Shown here: one piece after another, positions 24,369 to 37,700 of the stretch
Layout: every line of letters begins with the position of its first letter
Position numbering within the stretch: the stretch's first letter is position 1
From: Dromaius novaehollandiae
Lineage: Eukaryota > Chordata > Aves > Casuariiformes > Dromaiidae
DNA length: 64,000 nt
Direction of reading: 5' to 3'
Assembly: GCF_036370855.1 (NCBI RefSeq)
Contig: NC_088101.1
Coordinates: 7,742,154 to 7,806,153, forward strand
Notes under the pieces: model-generated
What the model was told of the DNA's origin: nothing
The model's database searches: none
What the model saw: the letters and a program-made list of their open reading frames with translations, nothing else
Made by a program: the position numbers and the translations under genes

Positions 24369-25499
24369 CTGAAAGAGAGAACACAATAGCGTGGAGCATC
24401 CTGGAAAGCAGATAGACACAGACCATGTTGTTCTCCAGCCTACTCAACAGAGTTGGGGCTAAGAGACATTTTCCTGGGATTCAAGAGCACAGGGGAATAT
24501 TCCCAGCTCAATCACTCACTTGCTACAGCAGCTCAGCCAAGACACATCATCCCCTTAGTCTTATTTACTCAGATAGCAGACAAGGCAGATATTTCCTCGC
24601 TGGATATTTTGTATCCTAGCACAAAAGTAGCCCAGGATTGGTGCCTCAGAAATGCTAGCATATAACAGAGGACTGACCTTAGCCTGGAGACCCAACTACA
24701 GAACAGGGATGCCAACATTTCTTCTGAATTATAACTTGGACAGATGACAGGAGAGGGAGGGAGACCTGAACAATTCAGCACCACCTTCAACCCTTTTTTG
24801 CTTTACTTCTGGCATTGTCCCCACACAGAGCTATGTCTGCCCTTTTCTACATACTCCTGCATGTTACTGGGCTGTCCCTGGCTAGACACTGCTTCACTAT
24901 CATATCCTATCTTCAAGGCACACTGCTGAATTCAGATTGCTTCCTCTGATTATTCTTCCCATCAGCCCTTTTAGAGAAGCCTGTCTTAGTAATTCAGCAG
25001 GATACTGCACTACTGTTTTGTCAGGTGGATCTTTCATTTATTAATTCTCATTTCTTTCTGTCTTCCTCACTACTTGTAACAAAGTCATGCCAGCGCACAC
25101 CTCTTTCCTCCTTTCCTTCAGGAATAGACATCACCAGCACCCTATCTGAAGGGCTGTTTTGGGTCTCAGTTCTTTGACTTTGCAGTCCTGAGACAATGAG
25201 ATTTTTGGTCCCCGAGATCTTCCTGACGTTTTTAAATTTCAACACCTCTTATGCTTATCTCTCATAAGAGGAGGGGCCCATCAAAAATCACCATCCTCAG
25301 TGCCAAGCCTGGCAAGAAGCCAACCTCAGCCTGAGTTTGAAATGCTGCCATAAACAAGGACACCAGTTTGTGGGTGGAGTGTACTATCAACGGCACATGA
25401 CTTGTCAAAATCTGTCCAGTCTTAACCTTGAATTCTCTGCACTGCGATGCTACTGACTTGGCTAGTCTGTCCCTCACATACACAATACACGCTACTTAC

Positions 25500-25574
25500 C
25501 TGCTGTTTGGCAGCTGCCCTATCACTGTTGTCCCTACAATCATTGAGGTAATCCCAATGGCAGCAAGGGTAAAG
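25500..25574 (-). CDS. GPAT3: GPAT3 coding exon 4 (residues 163-188)
   Basis: This 75-nt exon encodes FTLAAIGITSMIVGTTVIGQ and LPNS, the second hydrophobic half of the central membrane region. The acceptor is TTACAG|CTTT and the donor AG|GTAAGT, a consensus site. Phase is 2 in and 2 out. Confidence 0.95.
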
Positions 25575-26094
25575 CTGTAAGAAGAGAGACATTAAAGCAG
25601 AATAATTAGTTTTGTTCCTTTTAATATCACCTTCCCCTTTAAAATGGAAATGGATTGCAGAAGTTCAGTTATTCCTCAGAATCTTGATATACCCATTTCT
25701 CTATAACTCTACTGTTAATGACTCCCTGTCACATATTGCTCAAAACCATGGTACAGCAAAGGCAACAGCATCAGATACCCCAATGCTTGTAAGGTCAGAG
25801 TTTAACTAGAAGTCACCCAATTTACTCTTACGTTGCCAATCCATGTGACTTAGGGGATATACTCACAGAAAAGATGACCACTTGCCCTAAACTATTCTGC
25901 CTAGGGAATGGGACGATAAATGTTGCGAGTGGCTTTTTAGCCAATGAAGAGTTTAAGCCAGTTAATTGTCTGTATCCACAGGTGGCCTCTGCCAATGCTA
26001 ACTTTTGCGACAGAACTTCAGATGGCGTCTCCTAAGAAGATAGACATTGACATGTTCCCAGGTTAACATAATCCCTCAGCACCCACGAGCTCAC

Positions 26095-26365
26095 CGCAGG
26101 GGCAGCAGGAAGCAGTACCGCACCACAACCCCAATGACCCACACGACAGTCAGCCGCAGGCTGATGTAGTGGAAGTTGACATTAGTCCTTGTGAGGAGAT
26201 TCCAGGAGACCAGCTCTTCAGAAGAAAACCTTTGGGTGACTTCATCTTCCACAATGGCCTCAAACCCTTTTCTGCAGAAATAGAATATGTCGGAGAATTC
26301 GAAGTCCACTCGATGCAGACCTGCAATTTCTTTCTCCATAGTGGTTTCATCTCTTTCTATGATAC
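26095..26365 (-). CDS. GPAT3: GPAT3 coding exon 3 (residues 73-163)
   Basis: This is the largest exon, 271 nt. It contains GIIERDET, then FEFSDIFYFCRKGFEAIVED and EVTQRFSSEELVSWNLLTRT, all typical of GPAT3. It ends in the hydrophobic stretch LTVVWVIGVVVRYCFLLPLR, the first half of the central membrane region. Acceptor CCCAAG|GT and donor CG|GTGAGC are canonical. Phase is 1 in and 2 out. Confidence 0.97.
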
Positions 26366-27202
26366 CTTGGGAAAGAAAGTGTAACCATATGAAAAGATAA
26401 TTCTGTACAGTAACAGCCATCCTCCAAATTACTTGCTGCTCTGCAACGTTCCAGAAGACAGCTTTATTATCAGAGCTCTACACCTATGACATTAAGGTCA
26501 GAGGAGTAGTTGAACACTGCATACTCTTCAGCAGGCTGGTTATAGCTCCCTTTCCATACGTAAACCCCTTGAGGAGCAAACATATCCAGTTCTGTTGCCT
26601 ACTGGAGGTGAAGCAAGAAAGCCAACCCCTTCCCACCATCTGACACATTGCAAACTCCGAAACTTTATCCAAGACCATCTTGTGCTTCCACAGAAGAGGA
26701 AGTGAGAACTTTGTCCCTTCAGAGCCCTTCTCCCAGTGCTCTAAGTGTATATTTAAAGGCATTCATGCCCCTGCGTGGAGGCGTCCCTATTTTCTAGGCC
26801 CGTGGCTCTAGTCAGGCATCGTGGCTTCCCACAGCCATACTCTGCTAAGACCTGCTCTGCTGCTACCTGTCCAAGTCCCAGACCATGACAGCTATCTAAC
26901 ACCTGAGAAAGAACCAGCTTTGGACCAAATGCACCTACCTTCCTTCACAGCAGAAGTCTCTTCTATGAGTAGAGACAGGATCACACTGTTTTTTAGTCTT
27001 TGTTTGTTTGTTTTTATTATAGTATACACTAAAGAAAGAAAAACCCCTCCGAAAGGAAGTCAGATAAAGCTGTGCCTAGAGGTCCCTTAATGTAATAATG
27101 TAGTTTGTCACTAACGGTTGTGCTTTAATTGAACTCTGCCATATAATGCCTGACAAAACAAGGGAAAACTGCAGAGTTCAGAATTGCAGTAGAAATAGTA
27201 AG

Positions 27203-27239
<37 letters not shown>

Positions 27240-30200
27240 GTGGTCTGATAAGCCAGTCTGGTAAGCACCAATTTCTCACCGAGTCCCTGAAGGCGAGAGC
27301 AAATGGAGTAAGCTAAATATAAAGATCAAGTAGCTGCTGTCTGGTAAGCAAGTCTAGCTCCAGAAGCTGATGACTGAAGAAATCTAGACTGGCATCTAAC
27401 CAGAACAGCCACTGCCTGCAACACTCAACTAGGATTACAGAGGTCCAAGTTCAGGTCACTGCTCTTTCAGACTCCCTCTGACAGGTTGCATAATCTCTGT
27501 GCTTCGATGCTGCGATTAAAATGAGGGAAGGAGAAGGCACCCAATTGTCTCAAAATACACGACACCTTCCCACAAATACACATCCCACAAAATCAGAATC
27601 TACTTCCTATGAAAGTCTTGCCAGCACATGAAAGGAAAAACTCTGGGAATATATATGCTGTGCAAATCGCAGGTAACTTTAGACTACAACTGATCCAGGG
27701 AATGTTTGTATTGCACTGTATCACACATGGAGGCTCCTGGCTCCTATCTCTTGGCTGAAAGTGCTGCAGGTGCACCACGTCAGAGCCTAGGGTTCAAGTT
27801 TAGCGTACTGCTGGCCCGGGCAGGATGCCCTTGCTGTAACCTCTCTTCTCAAAGGCCTGTTGCATCACCGCCACACCACACCGCTGGCCCACACGCTGCC
27901 TTACGGGTGAGGAGCTCAGGAGCATTATGCACAGAATTAAACACACGCCGCTCAAGCGATACACTTCGCTTTCTTCTAATCAGGAGTAACATTTAACAGC
28001 CTTTAAGCCCTTGGCCAGGAGCAGAGCTGAGCTTGCCAGAGGCAGCTAAAAGGCAGCATTACACAGGAGCACAGCAAACATCACTCATAACTAAAAGATG
28101 GACGTAACCGCCCCACTATTCACAATGTCATGGAGCAAGCCCTGAGCCCTTGAGCTTTAAATCTCAAGATCTCATACTCTAATTAGCTAATTATACCATG
28201 CTCAAACTTCTTACTACCTAGTTACAGTCACACATTTGCATAAGCCCTTCTTTCACTGGATGACACTTTCAAAATTTTTAACTGAGCAGTGTTTTGGTGG
28301 TTTTTTAAACCCACAAACTAAAGAGCAGCACTGCCTTTTGACACAACCAACACCCACACAGACAGCCGAGAGCCAGTCACTCAGAGATACACATCCAGCC
28401 TCTGAAGTCCTGCCCAGCAGAGAGTCACCCATTGGGCCCAGTGTGTGACACGCTGCCCTCTGACACGGGTGACATGGGAAGTGGCAGCACCGGATCATTC
28501 CCCACCCAGCAAAAACAACAGCTGACCTTTTACCTGGGACCGTTCTGTCTCGCGCCACCAACGCAGGGGCACTGGATGCTCTCTTTGCGGACAGATACAA
28601 GAGACCCTGGGCTCTGGTACTGGAGTGAAAAATGCTGCCTCCTCAGTCATGCTGTCATTTGGCTGTCACATTGAAAAAACCAGGTGACACTGGATTTTAA
28701 GTTCTTTGGAAAAGGTACATTCTTTGTTCTGCCAGGAAACAGTGCCCTGAACACTGGAAAACAAGTCATTTCACACACATCTGTGATCCTCCCTCCTTTC
28801 CTAACCCACCTCCTAGTGATGACTGGACACAGTCAGGAAAGAGGGAGGAGGTACTACGAATTCTCCTCAAGTCAGACAGCCCTGAACACACACGTGCCTG
28901 CCTTTACCCCCTTTTATTCAATACTCTGCAATCTATTATCACCAGGAACTTCTCCTCCCTCAGTAAATACTGCATAACGCAGTTGGGCCTTTCTGCCTGC
29001 TCCTGTTCTGACACCTCAGGGGCCAACTTAAACATAGCACTGCTACACCTAGACCTTCCCTGGTCCCCAAGTAGTTTCATACACGTGTAGGAGCCCACAG
29101 CGCCTAATCACAAGTCAGTTAGTACTGAACTCTTTTTCATTACTAGAAATTCAATGTGTAAATAGCTGCAGGCCCTGATGGCCTAGGGCATTCAGCAGTA
29201 CTCGCCTCAGATTCACGCTGCTGCTCCCCCAAGTTTCTAGTGGTCCCAGCGCGTGCACAATTACCACTGTAAATGCAGATCCATGTTTGGTGCCATCTAC
29301 CTAACATCTGTTCACACCTAGCATAGCATTCATAACCATACTATTACACTGAGCACAGAAACCACCTAATATTGTTTGGCGGTTCTGACCGCACACGTGA
29401 CCATTCGCATTTGGGCCTGTCCTCTGAGCTAGGACAGGATTTTGGAAACAAGCAGGCTATTGGATTGCAGGGGGAACTGAGAAGAAGCAGCCAGGCCTCA
29501 AAAGGCAGTAAGTGTGCCCAGATCTGGCTGAAGTCAAAGGGACCCTCTGCAAGAAAGGTAGGATGCTCATCACAAGCTTCCTTTCCTATCTTTTTTTTTT
29601 CCACCCCCTCTCCTCCCCTGACAAGAATCCGGACAACTCAAAAAAGCTCTTGAGAGCAAAATACAGAGTACAGCTTGGTACAGGAGACCACAAATCTCCC
29701 ATTCCCATACTTTCTCAAGTAAGGAGGAGCTAGATGCCAGCAGTCCCCATGCAAAAGGGAGTCACACCATGCCTCCTTTGCGACAAGCTTCTCCTGGCAC
29801 GTCACGAAACTTAGTGCAGGAGAAGACATGCACAGAGGGCAGATGCTTCAGTTTTACTTTCAAACACAATCCAAAAGACTGTTTGAACATACAAGGCCTA
29901 CATACAATCATCTATGAGAGTTATCCACAGGCATTATTACTAATGCCTCAAGAGAAATCAAATAGACGGGCACACACAGATTTGCCCAGGCCATAAACTA
30001 CAGCACATCTAGTACACCCCTCAGCTGCACATACAATTGGAATAGGTATCCCATAGGGCTACTTTGGGTTTTTATATAAGGATAACTCATACAGTGATAT
30101 CCACTACCCAGGTATTCTCTCCCTCAGTTTTTCTTTCTTTTCTAGAGAAGAAAAACTATGTGCCACAGTCATCAGATATACAGGAAAAAGAGCTTGTAGC

Positions 30201-31698
30201 TGCAGCAGCACAGTCCATCTCCTGCCCTCTCACTCGGCTACAGTGTGACGGCACACTATCACCTTACAGGAAGGAAGAGGAAATCTAGCAGCATCACCGA
30301 CCAGCCGTGAGGCATAGCCAGCGGGACACTTGCATTACATTGGGTGTTCATTGGGTTCCTCAGCCTCTGTCTTTTCCACCCCCCACCCCACCTTGGGAAA
30401 AAAAGACAAAACCAACAAAACAAAACAAAGCTGATTCAGGACACCAGCGACTGGCACAGGACATTCATATTTTCACTTGCCAAGATTAAAATCACAGATT
30501 AAACTAGAAGTCATACTCTGACCGCTGTTAAGAGCTGTTGTGCAGCACCTCCAGTTTATTATTACTGCTGCTAACGGACAGCTGGGTCTGCCACCATCCG
30601 AGCCCGTTTCATACCTGGCCTGCTGATAGTACAATACCCATTTTTTCCAGCACTGGTAAGGATGCTCTTTTTGAAACGAAATACACACGACCACTTCAGG
30701 AGTTCGATCCCCATTACTGTAACATGTTCACACAACAGCTATTTTGTGGGATCAGAGAACAATTTCACTAAGCACTGTCCTATTTCCAGGTGTGCTGCCT
30801 AATGAGGCAGTATACAGTAAAAATGCTAACAGTAAGTCTGTCCAAAAAAATCAGCATATCAATAGAAATATGAATGCAGTCAGGAAATGGGAGAAGACCA
30901 AGTGCTGGCTACAACGGCAGGTTCAGCCTTCCCCTTCTTTCAGCTTCCTGTGCAAGTTCTGGCTATTCTTGCTGCGTGTACAACTCCAAAGTCCTCTTGC
31001 AGACAACTCTGACCCAGTACGGCCTACCATGACATGCTGCATAGGATAAGATACAGTAAGAGAAGTAATTTCAAAATTAGGATAAAGGAGGAAATATGAA
31101 GCAATTATTCAGCTCTCTTTCTACAGACAACGAGAGTAAGAAGTCTGCCTGTAAATACTGACATAACTCAAGAGGGCAAAAGGGAAATAGAAGCAGACTG
31201 AGAGGAAGGAAAAAAGTAAAACACCACAAAGAAGAGTGCTGGGCTTGGACTTCAAAATGCTTTCCACTAAGCTCTCGGATCTCTTTAGAGATCTGATACT
31301 GTCAGGACTGAGGGCCAGCAGCCTTGTCAGCATTGACCTAAAAGCAGGCTTGAAGACAAAAGCAAGCATTGCAACACAAACATTTCCTTCAATTGAGAAC
31401 AGTCTCCATCTTAAGCCTTGCTTTGTTTTACTAAACATATTGTTATTTCATACCCTTGTTTTCTCAACCCCTCTGGCTTTTCAACCATTCAACACAGGCC
31501 AATACAAGAAGCATTTCATTCTACAATAGCACTTCTTGTGCCAGTAGCATTTCAAAATAATTAGATCTAACAGTAAGCTAATAACCAGCCCCATCTCCTC
31601 TCCTGTTCCCTCTCGCACACACATCTACTTCTTCATTTGAAATGGTTCCCCTACTTCAGCATGCGAGTCTTATCAGTATGACTTGACTTGATTCTTAC
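26366..31698 (-). other. GPAT3 intron 2 (5.3 kb)
   Basis: This is an intron between WATIRIEKG exon 2 and exon 3, with a 29-T run at 27206-27234. I see no coding sequence, RNA gene or recognisable transposon in it. A weak MIR-like patch near 27,470-27,530 was considered and not accepted. Confidence 0.8.
27206..27234. repeat. T29 homopolymer in GPAT3 intron 2
   Basis: A run of 29 T on the plus strand is read as A on the GPAT3 sense strand. It could be the tail of an old retroposon, but no body is recognisable beside it and no flanking duplication was seen. Confidence 0.85.
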
Positions 31699-31771
31699 CA
31701 TTAGCAACAGGAGTTTTGAGCATCTGTGGCTGTGCCTTTTTGACACCTTTTTCTATCCGTATAGTGGCCCA
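31699..31771 (-). CDS. GPAT3: GPAT3 coding exon 2 (residues 49-73)
   Basis: This 73-nt exon encodes WATIRIEKG followed by a variable linker, VKKAQPQMLKTPVAN. The acceptor has a good pyrimidine tract ending CAACAG at 31772-31773, and the donor is G|GTAAGA. Phase is 0 in and 1 out. WATIRIEKG is a GPAT3 signature; the linker is the least conserved part of the protein. Confidence 0.93.
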
Positions 31772-34700
31772 CTGTTGAAGAGAAAGAAAAGTTAATTTCA
31801 CAGCTGTAATATTCACTTAATATTCACTTAAGCAAGTCTAAGAAGTGACAGTTACTTAGAGACAGGTTGTGACTTTCAAGGAACCTCTTCACCTGGTAAC
31901 AACCACTCATCTTCCTCAGATGCATGCACAAAAACATGGATCATTCCTCTGAAGAAACACTGCCTGAACATATTTCATAGCCAAAAAAGCACCCCGTGAC
32001 AGCCAATGCTTCAGACTTCGCTTGCCTGTCTTCAGAGGGCCAACTCAAGAGCTTCACAGATTTGTAAGTTTAATTTCAGATACTTCGCCACTGAAAGCCA
32101 TATAGGCCTGTATCAGTCTTGCCGTTTGCACCTCAGCCACTGAACGATGACAACATGGGAGGCTCCTGGCTACCAGTTTGTGGGAGCAGTCAGCCCTCCC
32201 ACATGGGCACAGTGCTGAGCTGGAGAACAGACCCTGAGCACGCAACACACGTCCGCAAAGCCAAGAGACATCGCAATTCAGCTCATCTTCTTTCATTATC
32301 ATTTCATGCTCTTTTGTGAGACTCACATTTTCACTTCTTGAAAGAGTCACAATATCAGCAACAATCTTGCACGCCATTAGGAAATACCCTCCAAAGGATA
32401 TCCTCCTTCCACTACCAGACTCCTGATCCAGCCACACCCCGCAAAGTAACCACATGAAACTGAAGAAGAAAAAAAAGGTGTAAGTGCATTAGGTCAAACT
32501 GAGGCCTAAACACAGCTAGCTGAACTGAAAAACAAAACAGCATTTGCAGTTGTGGCAAGCCTTGTTTAAATTTGGTTTCACTCAAAAGAGGACTGCACCC
32601 AAGATTTTTCCAAGTTGGGCATAACTGACATTTCTCTTCGCCCTGAAACCGCTCATTTCCCGCCATTTTTAGGGCTAAGAGCAGCAGAGAACCAGGCTAA
32701 AAATGTCAGTTCTAGTGAACAGCTGCAGAAAACTGTTTCCCCTACTCTTGAGAGTTGCCAGCTGTTTTGGGTACAAAACTCCTATTTTATGGTAGGCAGG
32801 TCAGGAGAAGGAGAGGGCATAAAGCTACCTGAGCTCACCCACCCTGCCCCAGCACCACTAACATCGAAGTTTCCTGGCTGCTCTGTCCCTCTGCTTCCCC
32901 CACAAGCACATGTGGCAAAACCACTCCAAGGGTTAGGAGCCTGCTTCTCATTTCCAGCCCCGATTCATCTCTAGCCAGTTCAACCTGTTCTCGGGCCAAA
33001 GGGCTTCAGCTGACTCAGGTCCACAAAGTGCTTTTAAATCACCCTTGCATCTCCCGCATGCACCTTCGTTTTTACTCAGTTAAGCATGATAACCCCATTG
33101 CTGCTCCCAAACTTTTTTGACCATGCAGCAGCCCTTCTGCCTTGGACCTGCTCTTTCCCCACATCACTGATTTTGGAAAGGACAGAAAGCTCAGCAAACG
33201 ACGACTGATTTTGTGGTTGCCTGTGAAGATAAGGCTATGATTATTAATCCTCTCACACACAGCTTCATCCTATTTCCAGGAAAGCTGTTACAATGGGTGT
33301 TTCTCCGACAACAGAGGCACACAACCTGACAAAAATTAGCTCAAAGGTAGGGATCAGGATATTACCCTGTTCAAACCTCAACTTGCTCTGCAGTCCTCAA
33401 CCAGTATCAAAGGAATACTTTGTTGATTTAATAGCATATAGATGGGCCTCAGTGGTCTGCAGAGAGCAGACCAAGAGCAGGGTAGGCCAGACAGAAGTGA
33501 TTGCCCACAGGCACAGCAGGGCACGAGCACAGCTCACAACAACTTAAGTTTTTGAAAGTATCAGCCCACTGCTAAACCATGCAGTTTCCACCTCTTGCCT
33601 CCAGTAGAGTTGTGGGGCATTTGGGGATCCAGTTTCATTTTGAAGGTTCAGTATCCTGACCGACAGCGTTATCTCCACCACGGAGCTTCCCAAGGCAGCA
33701 GACTGCCAGGATTGCTAACTGCATCTGATCCTGCTGATTCAAGACCTACCCTGCCAACACGTTCACTTGTTTTCTCAGTTCTTCTTTTGCCGAGGCAATA
33801 GCTGTTCCAGGAGCTACTACTTCCAAGGCTAGCTCCGTACCTTCTGGCTACATGTGATCCTCAACAATGCTACAGCCATGAACATCCTAGGAAATACCAA
33901 AGCAAACATGCTGAGTAATTTCTTCCTTTAAGAATACCTCCATTTCTGGAGTTCCATTTCTGGAGTTCCTCTACCGACTGAATTCGGGGGACACATGGAT
34001 CAGCAAATACGCTGATTTCATCTGACCAGGCTTGAATCATTACACAAAGCTGATTAGAACATTTCATGAGCAGGCAAGCCACTTTTACTACACAGAAAAG
34101 CGAGAGCTTCAGCCACATACACTAGCAGAAAAAATGAGTTTTCATCTACGAAATCCCCTCAAATTGGTAATGAGAATGCAGTGTTGCCACCCCTTGTTTT
34201 GCAAAATCTGGGAGAACAGTTTCTCCATTCGGAGCGCAGAAGAACAACACAGCATTCCCTACAGATCATTCTTGCTATGGAAATCATACTGTTACAAGTA
34301 AGCTCAGTTCATGCTAGACCTAGTGTTAAAGTCTGAGACCAAACAGAAGTCAGTAACACCATGAGGACAGACTGCTGAGACATGCCTTTGTAATGCTCAA
34401 AAGCTTGCAACATCCTAATATACAGCAGTATCTTTCAACACTCAGCTTTGCAAAGGAGGCAATGGACTTTTCCCAAAGCAAATGGAAACTACAGGGTCAT
34501 GCAACCCAAATAGGTTTCTACTGCTTAGATGTGTTTATCTACCCTTCTCTGAAAAGGGCATTCATGCTTCCAAATTTCTCCGACTTCTGGCCCACAGGCT
34601 CACCTAACTTCAAAGAGCTGCAGCACCACAATGAAGTGCCAGGAGATGGGAGCACCGCCACAAGCACGGTACCAACGTGGCACCCCGTACAAAGGTTGCA

Positions 34701-37700
34701 CAGATCATTTCAGGGGATAACCGACTTGTGCTCCACAAGTCAACAGTTGAGGCAATTTTATTTTTGGTGCCAGACTTCCCAGGGGATTTAGGCATGCTTT
34801 GTAAAACCAGCAAGCAGGAGGAAGACTATCTGCCCTTCTTGCTCAGCAGTGTTAAGGCATTCTCTGGGGCCCAGGGGACCCAGGGCTACTCACCCCTACT
34901 GCAGACCAGTTTGAAGTCCTCCCCTCCAGCGCTTGCTCTCTCTCTCTCTCTGTCCTATTTCCCAAGACCATGCATGTTCTTACCACCAAAGAACAAGACT
35001 TGTTTGCTTAAATTTACTTAATCTAATCCTTCCGCTTATTCTCAGGCACTTAAAATAAAGGCACTTTCATCAAAGCTAAAAATTTAACTTTGATCAAGTC
35101 AAAAATCAGTTTACATCTACCTTGAAAAAAAGACACCACATGCAGAAATGTGAGTAATTTCCTTTCCTTCCCACTAGCTACTGATTCACACTGCCCATTG
35201 CCGTTCCAACTGGTTCCTGTACTAAAGCACAGCCCTGTGCTTCAAAGAGCTACCACAACAGAACCTGATTCATACCACACAGGGGAAAACACCTTGTCCT
35301 ATTAGAGACCAAAAAGCATCTTGAAACAAAATTATAAAGCATAGCCTCCATTCTACTTTTACACGGAAGATGAGCAAAAAGCAGCAGCCTGACAGGTTTT
35401 TCAGATATACTGCTCATCAGCAATACTGACACACATCAAAGGGGCTCTTCCTCCCAGCCCGCGAGCTGGCTGAGCAGGCAGCCTCAAGCACCTCGGTGCA
35501 CACCTCACCTTTTATCGGGAATTCCTGAAGCAGTTTTAGGGAAGGAGTATAAAACCCCCAAATCCTGAACAGATTATTAAAAAAAAGGGGGTTCTGCAGC
35601 CTGGGCTACCCACTAATACGCAGAGTTAGAAAGCCACATGATTGCAGAAACTGTGCAAATTTCACCACAGGTCTGGTTTCAAAATTGCAACATTTCAGCT
35701 GCTCAGGATGCGTGAAGTAGCTTGCATGCATAAATCACACACAGGCACAGTCTGAGGAAGACTCCACACCACATTTCACAAGGCAAGAACATATTCACCT
35801 CTCCCTGAAAAGGTTTCCCTCCTAAATCTTTAGGAAAGGTTTTTAAGTTACCAACACTTTAAAGAGATATACAGCAAGTCAACAGCCTATACAAAATAAG
35901 TCAAAAGATCTACTTCCCTTATACATAGGGGCTATGCATTACTCAAGAAAGGTCCAGTTAAACCTCAGAGGCAACAATCACACGTCATTTGTAACAGATG
36001 TCCAAAAACAACCCTATCTCCAAGCAGATACCCATCTCTAAAGCCAAATTTGACGTATCGTTTCACGTAAGCATATCTAGATGATGTTTTGCTGGGCTCC
36101 ATCACAACTTGATTTATTATGAACATTTCAGAAACTGTCCTTGTTTCCCTAGTAGGTGGAGCTTTGCCTCTCATCCCCCTTTTCAGCTTTAAACAACACC
36201 TCCAGTTTAATAGCAATGCTTGATCATTACATAAGAGGATATTATTAAATATCTGGAGTCATATGAAGTTAGATCACTGGTGTTCCCCTATTTAGAGATA
36301 CTGGCAGGTCATGTTCAGAGCAAAAGCTGATGTGCTAGTTTAAGCGAGCGCTCCTCCTTGGAAGCTTTCCAAAGGTTAATACCAACAGAACAACTTCAAA
36401 GCATCTCCCACACAATGCTGTGGTGTTTAACCCCAAAAAAATCTGAATACCAATTGTTGGGTTGTTTTGTATGAGGAGGGAGGAAAACAACAATGCGAAG
36501 AGCAGGAATTGTTTTGGAATGAGTATGAAAGGTCTTCTGCAGTCTCTCTTCTACCATCTTTTCCTCATTCTGATGGTACATCTTTGTCACTACCTCAAAA
36601 CAGCTTTTGAAGTGTTTCTATACACACCATGAGCTATATAGCAAGTCTTTCTTGGTGGACATGCACCCGAAGGGCAGCGAAGAGTATGCCTTGACTGGGA
36701 AGCACTGGGCATCAGCAACACAAATGCCAAATAGTTTGTTCTACATAAACTTCATGCATTTTAACTTTAAGACAAGATTTGAATATAGCTGCTTTTTGTT
36801 TTTGAACAGCCTTTAGTTATCAATAGTATCTGAAATCCTGGTGTTCACATGCCATGAAACTTTGAGCAGTTTCAGGTCAGTGCTGTTGGCCAGAAGGATG
36901 GCGAGGTAAATTACTGATGTAACAGCAGAGGGTACGATTAGCAGAGCCGGGGTTAGCTATGTGCATGGAGCCTTGCTGATTATTGAGAAATCTCTGTACA
37001 AAATATGCATAAGGGCCTGCACGGGACTGGGGTCTAGGTTAATAGATCTGGGGAATTTATATACTTTAAGATTAGTAAGCCGATTTCCTAAATTCTTGTT
37101 CCAAAAGCCAACGCAAGCCTTGTAAACATGGGTGTTTCCTTCATGTCGGGCTCCCCTCAAAGACATGCTTCTTGTTAACATCTGAGCTGGCAGCCTTTGG
37201 AGTTGCTCTCTTCTTCCAGAGTTCTCAGTTTCTCCTCTGTGCTGACAGTCCTTGAAGGATACCAGCCACGCAGTTATGAAGGCCTCTGCTGACACTGCGC
37301 AATGACATTAGTCAGCACAGCTTGCCTAAGAAGCCAATTAAATAGGAAACTGTAGAAACCCACAATGAATCACGTACTTATAGCCTACGTATCCTCTGTG
37401 TTCCTTCCCCACCCCATTACACCTAGCACCACATTTTGTAGCTTGCAATCCTGATGGTTTACAGGAAAGAGCAGCACCCATGAGTACTTTAGGACAGACA
37501 GGCCATCTCGCCTAACCCACAGAGCCAGAGCCTACAGTTTGACCAGAGGTGCCAGAAGGTGCTTTTCCCCCCACCCAGGTACATTATTCTCAAGTTGAGG
37601 TCCATTCACCCCATAGGGATCATTTCTAACCCAAGTATCCTTGGCTTCACCTCCTTGCTACTGAATAATGTTACGCCTTTGTCTAGTGAAAACAATCTCT

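Larger units (their letters stand above)
18316..26094 (-). other. GPAT3 introns 3-11
   Basis: The introns lie between the mapped exons: 25575-26094, 24369-25499, 24075-24278, 23565-23980, 21777-23448, 21233-21720, 20021-21146, 19301-19891 and 18316-19220. All start with GT and end with AG on the minus strand. Apart from the CT-rich tract in intron 9 and an A/G-rich patch near 19780-19830 in intron 10, nothing notable was seen. Confidence 0.85.

Noticed and set aside
27460-27530. Possible MIR-like SINE remnant (TTGCATAATCTCTGTGCTTC)
   Set aside because: The similarity to the MIR core is too short and weak without an alignment.
32054-32455. 133-residue minus-strand open frame in GPAT3 intron 1
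   Set aside because: No recognisable domain and a non-ATG start. Within expectation for the many frames examined.
36957-37295. 112-residue minus-strand open frame in GPAT3 intron 1
   Set aside because: No family resemblance and no splice or promoter evidence.
37455-37690. Possible CR1-like fragment (GGCCATCTCGCCTAACCC)
   Set aside because: Only one short phrase resembles the CR1 3' region. The rest could not be matched from memory.
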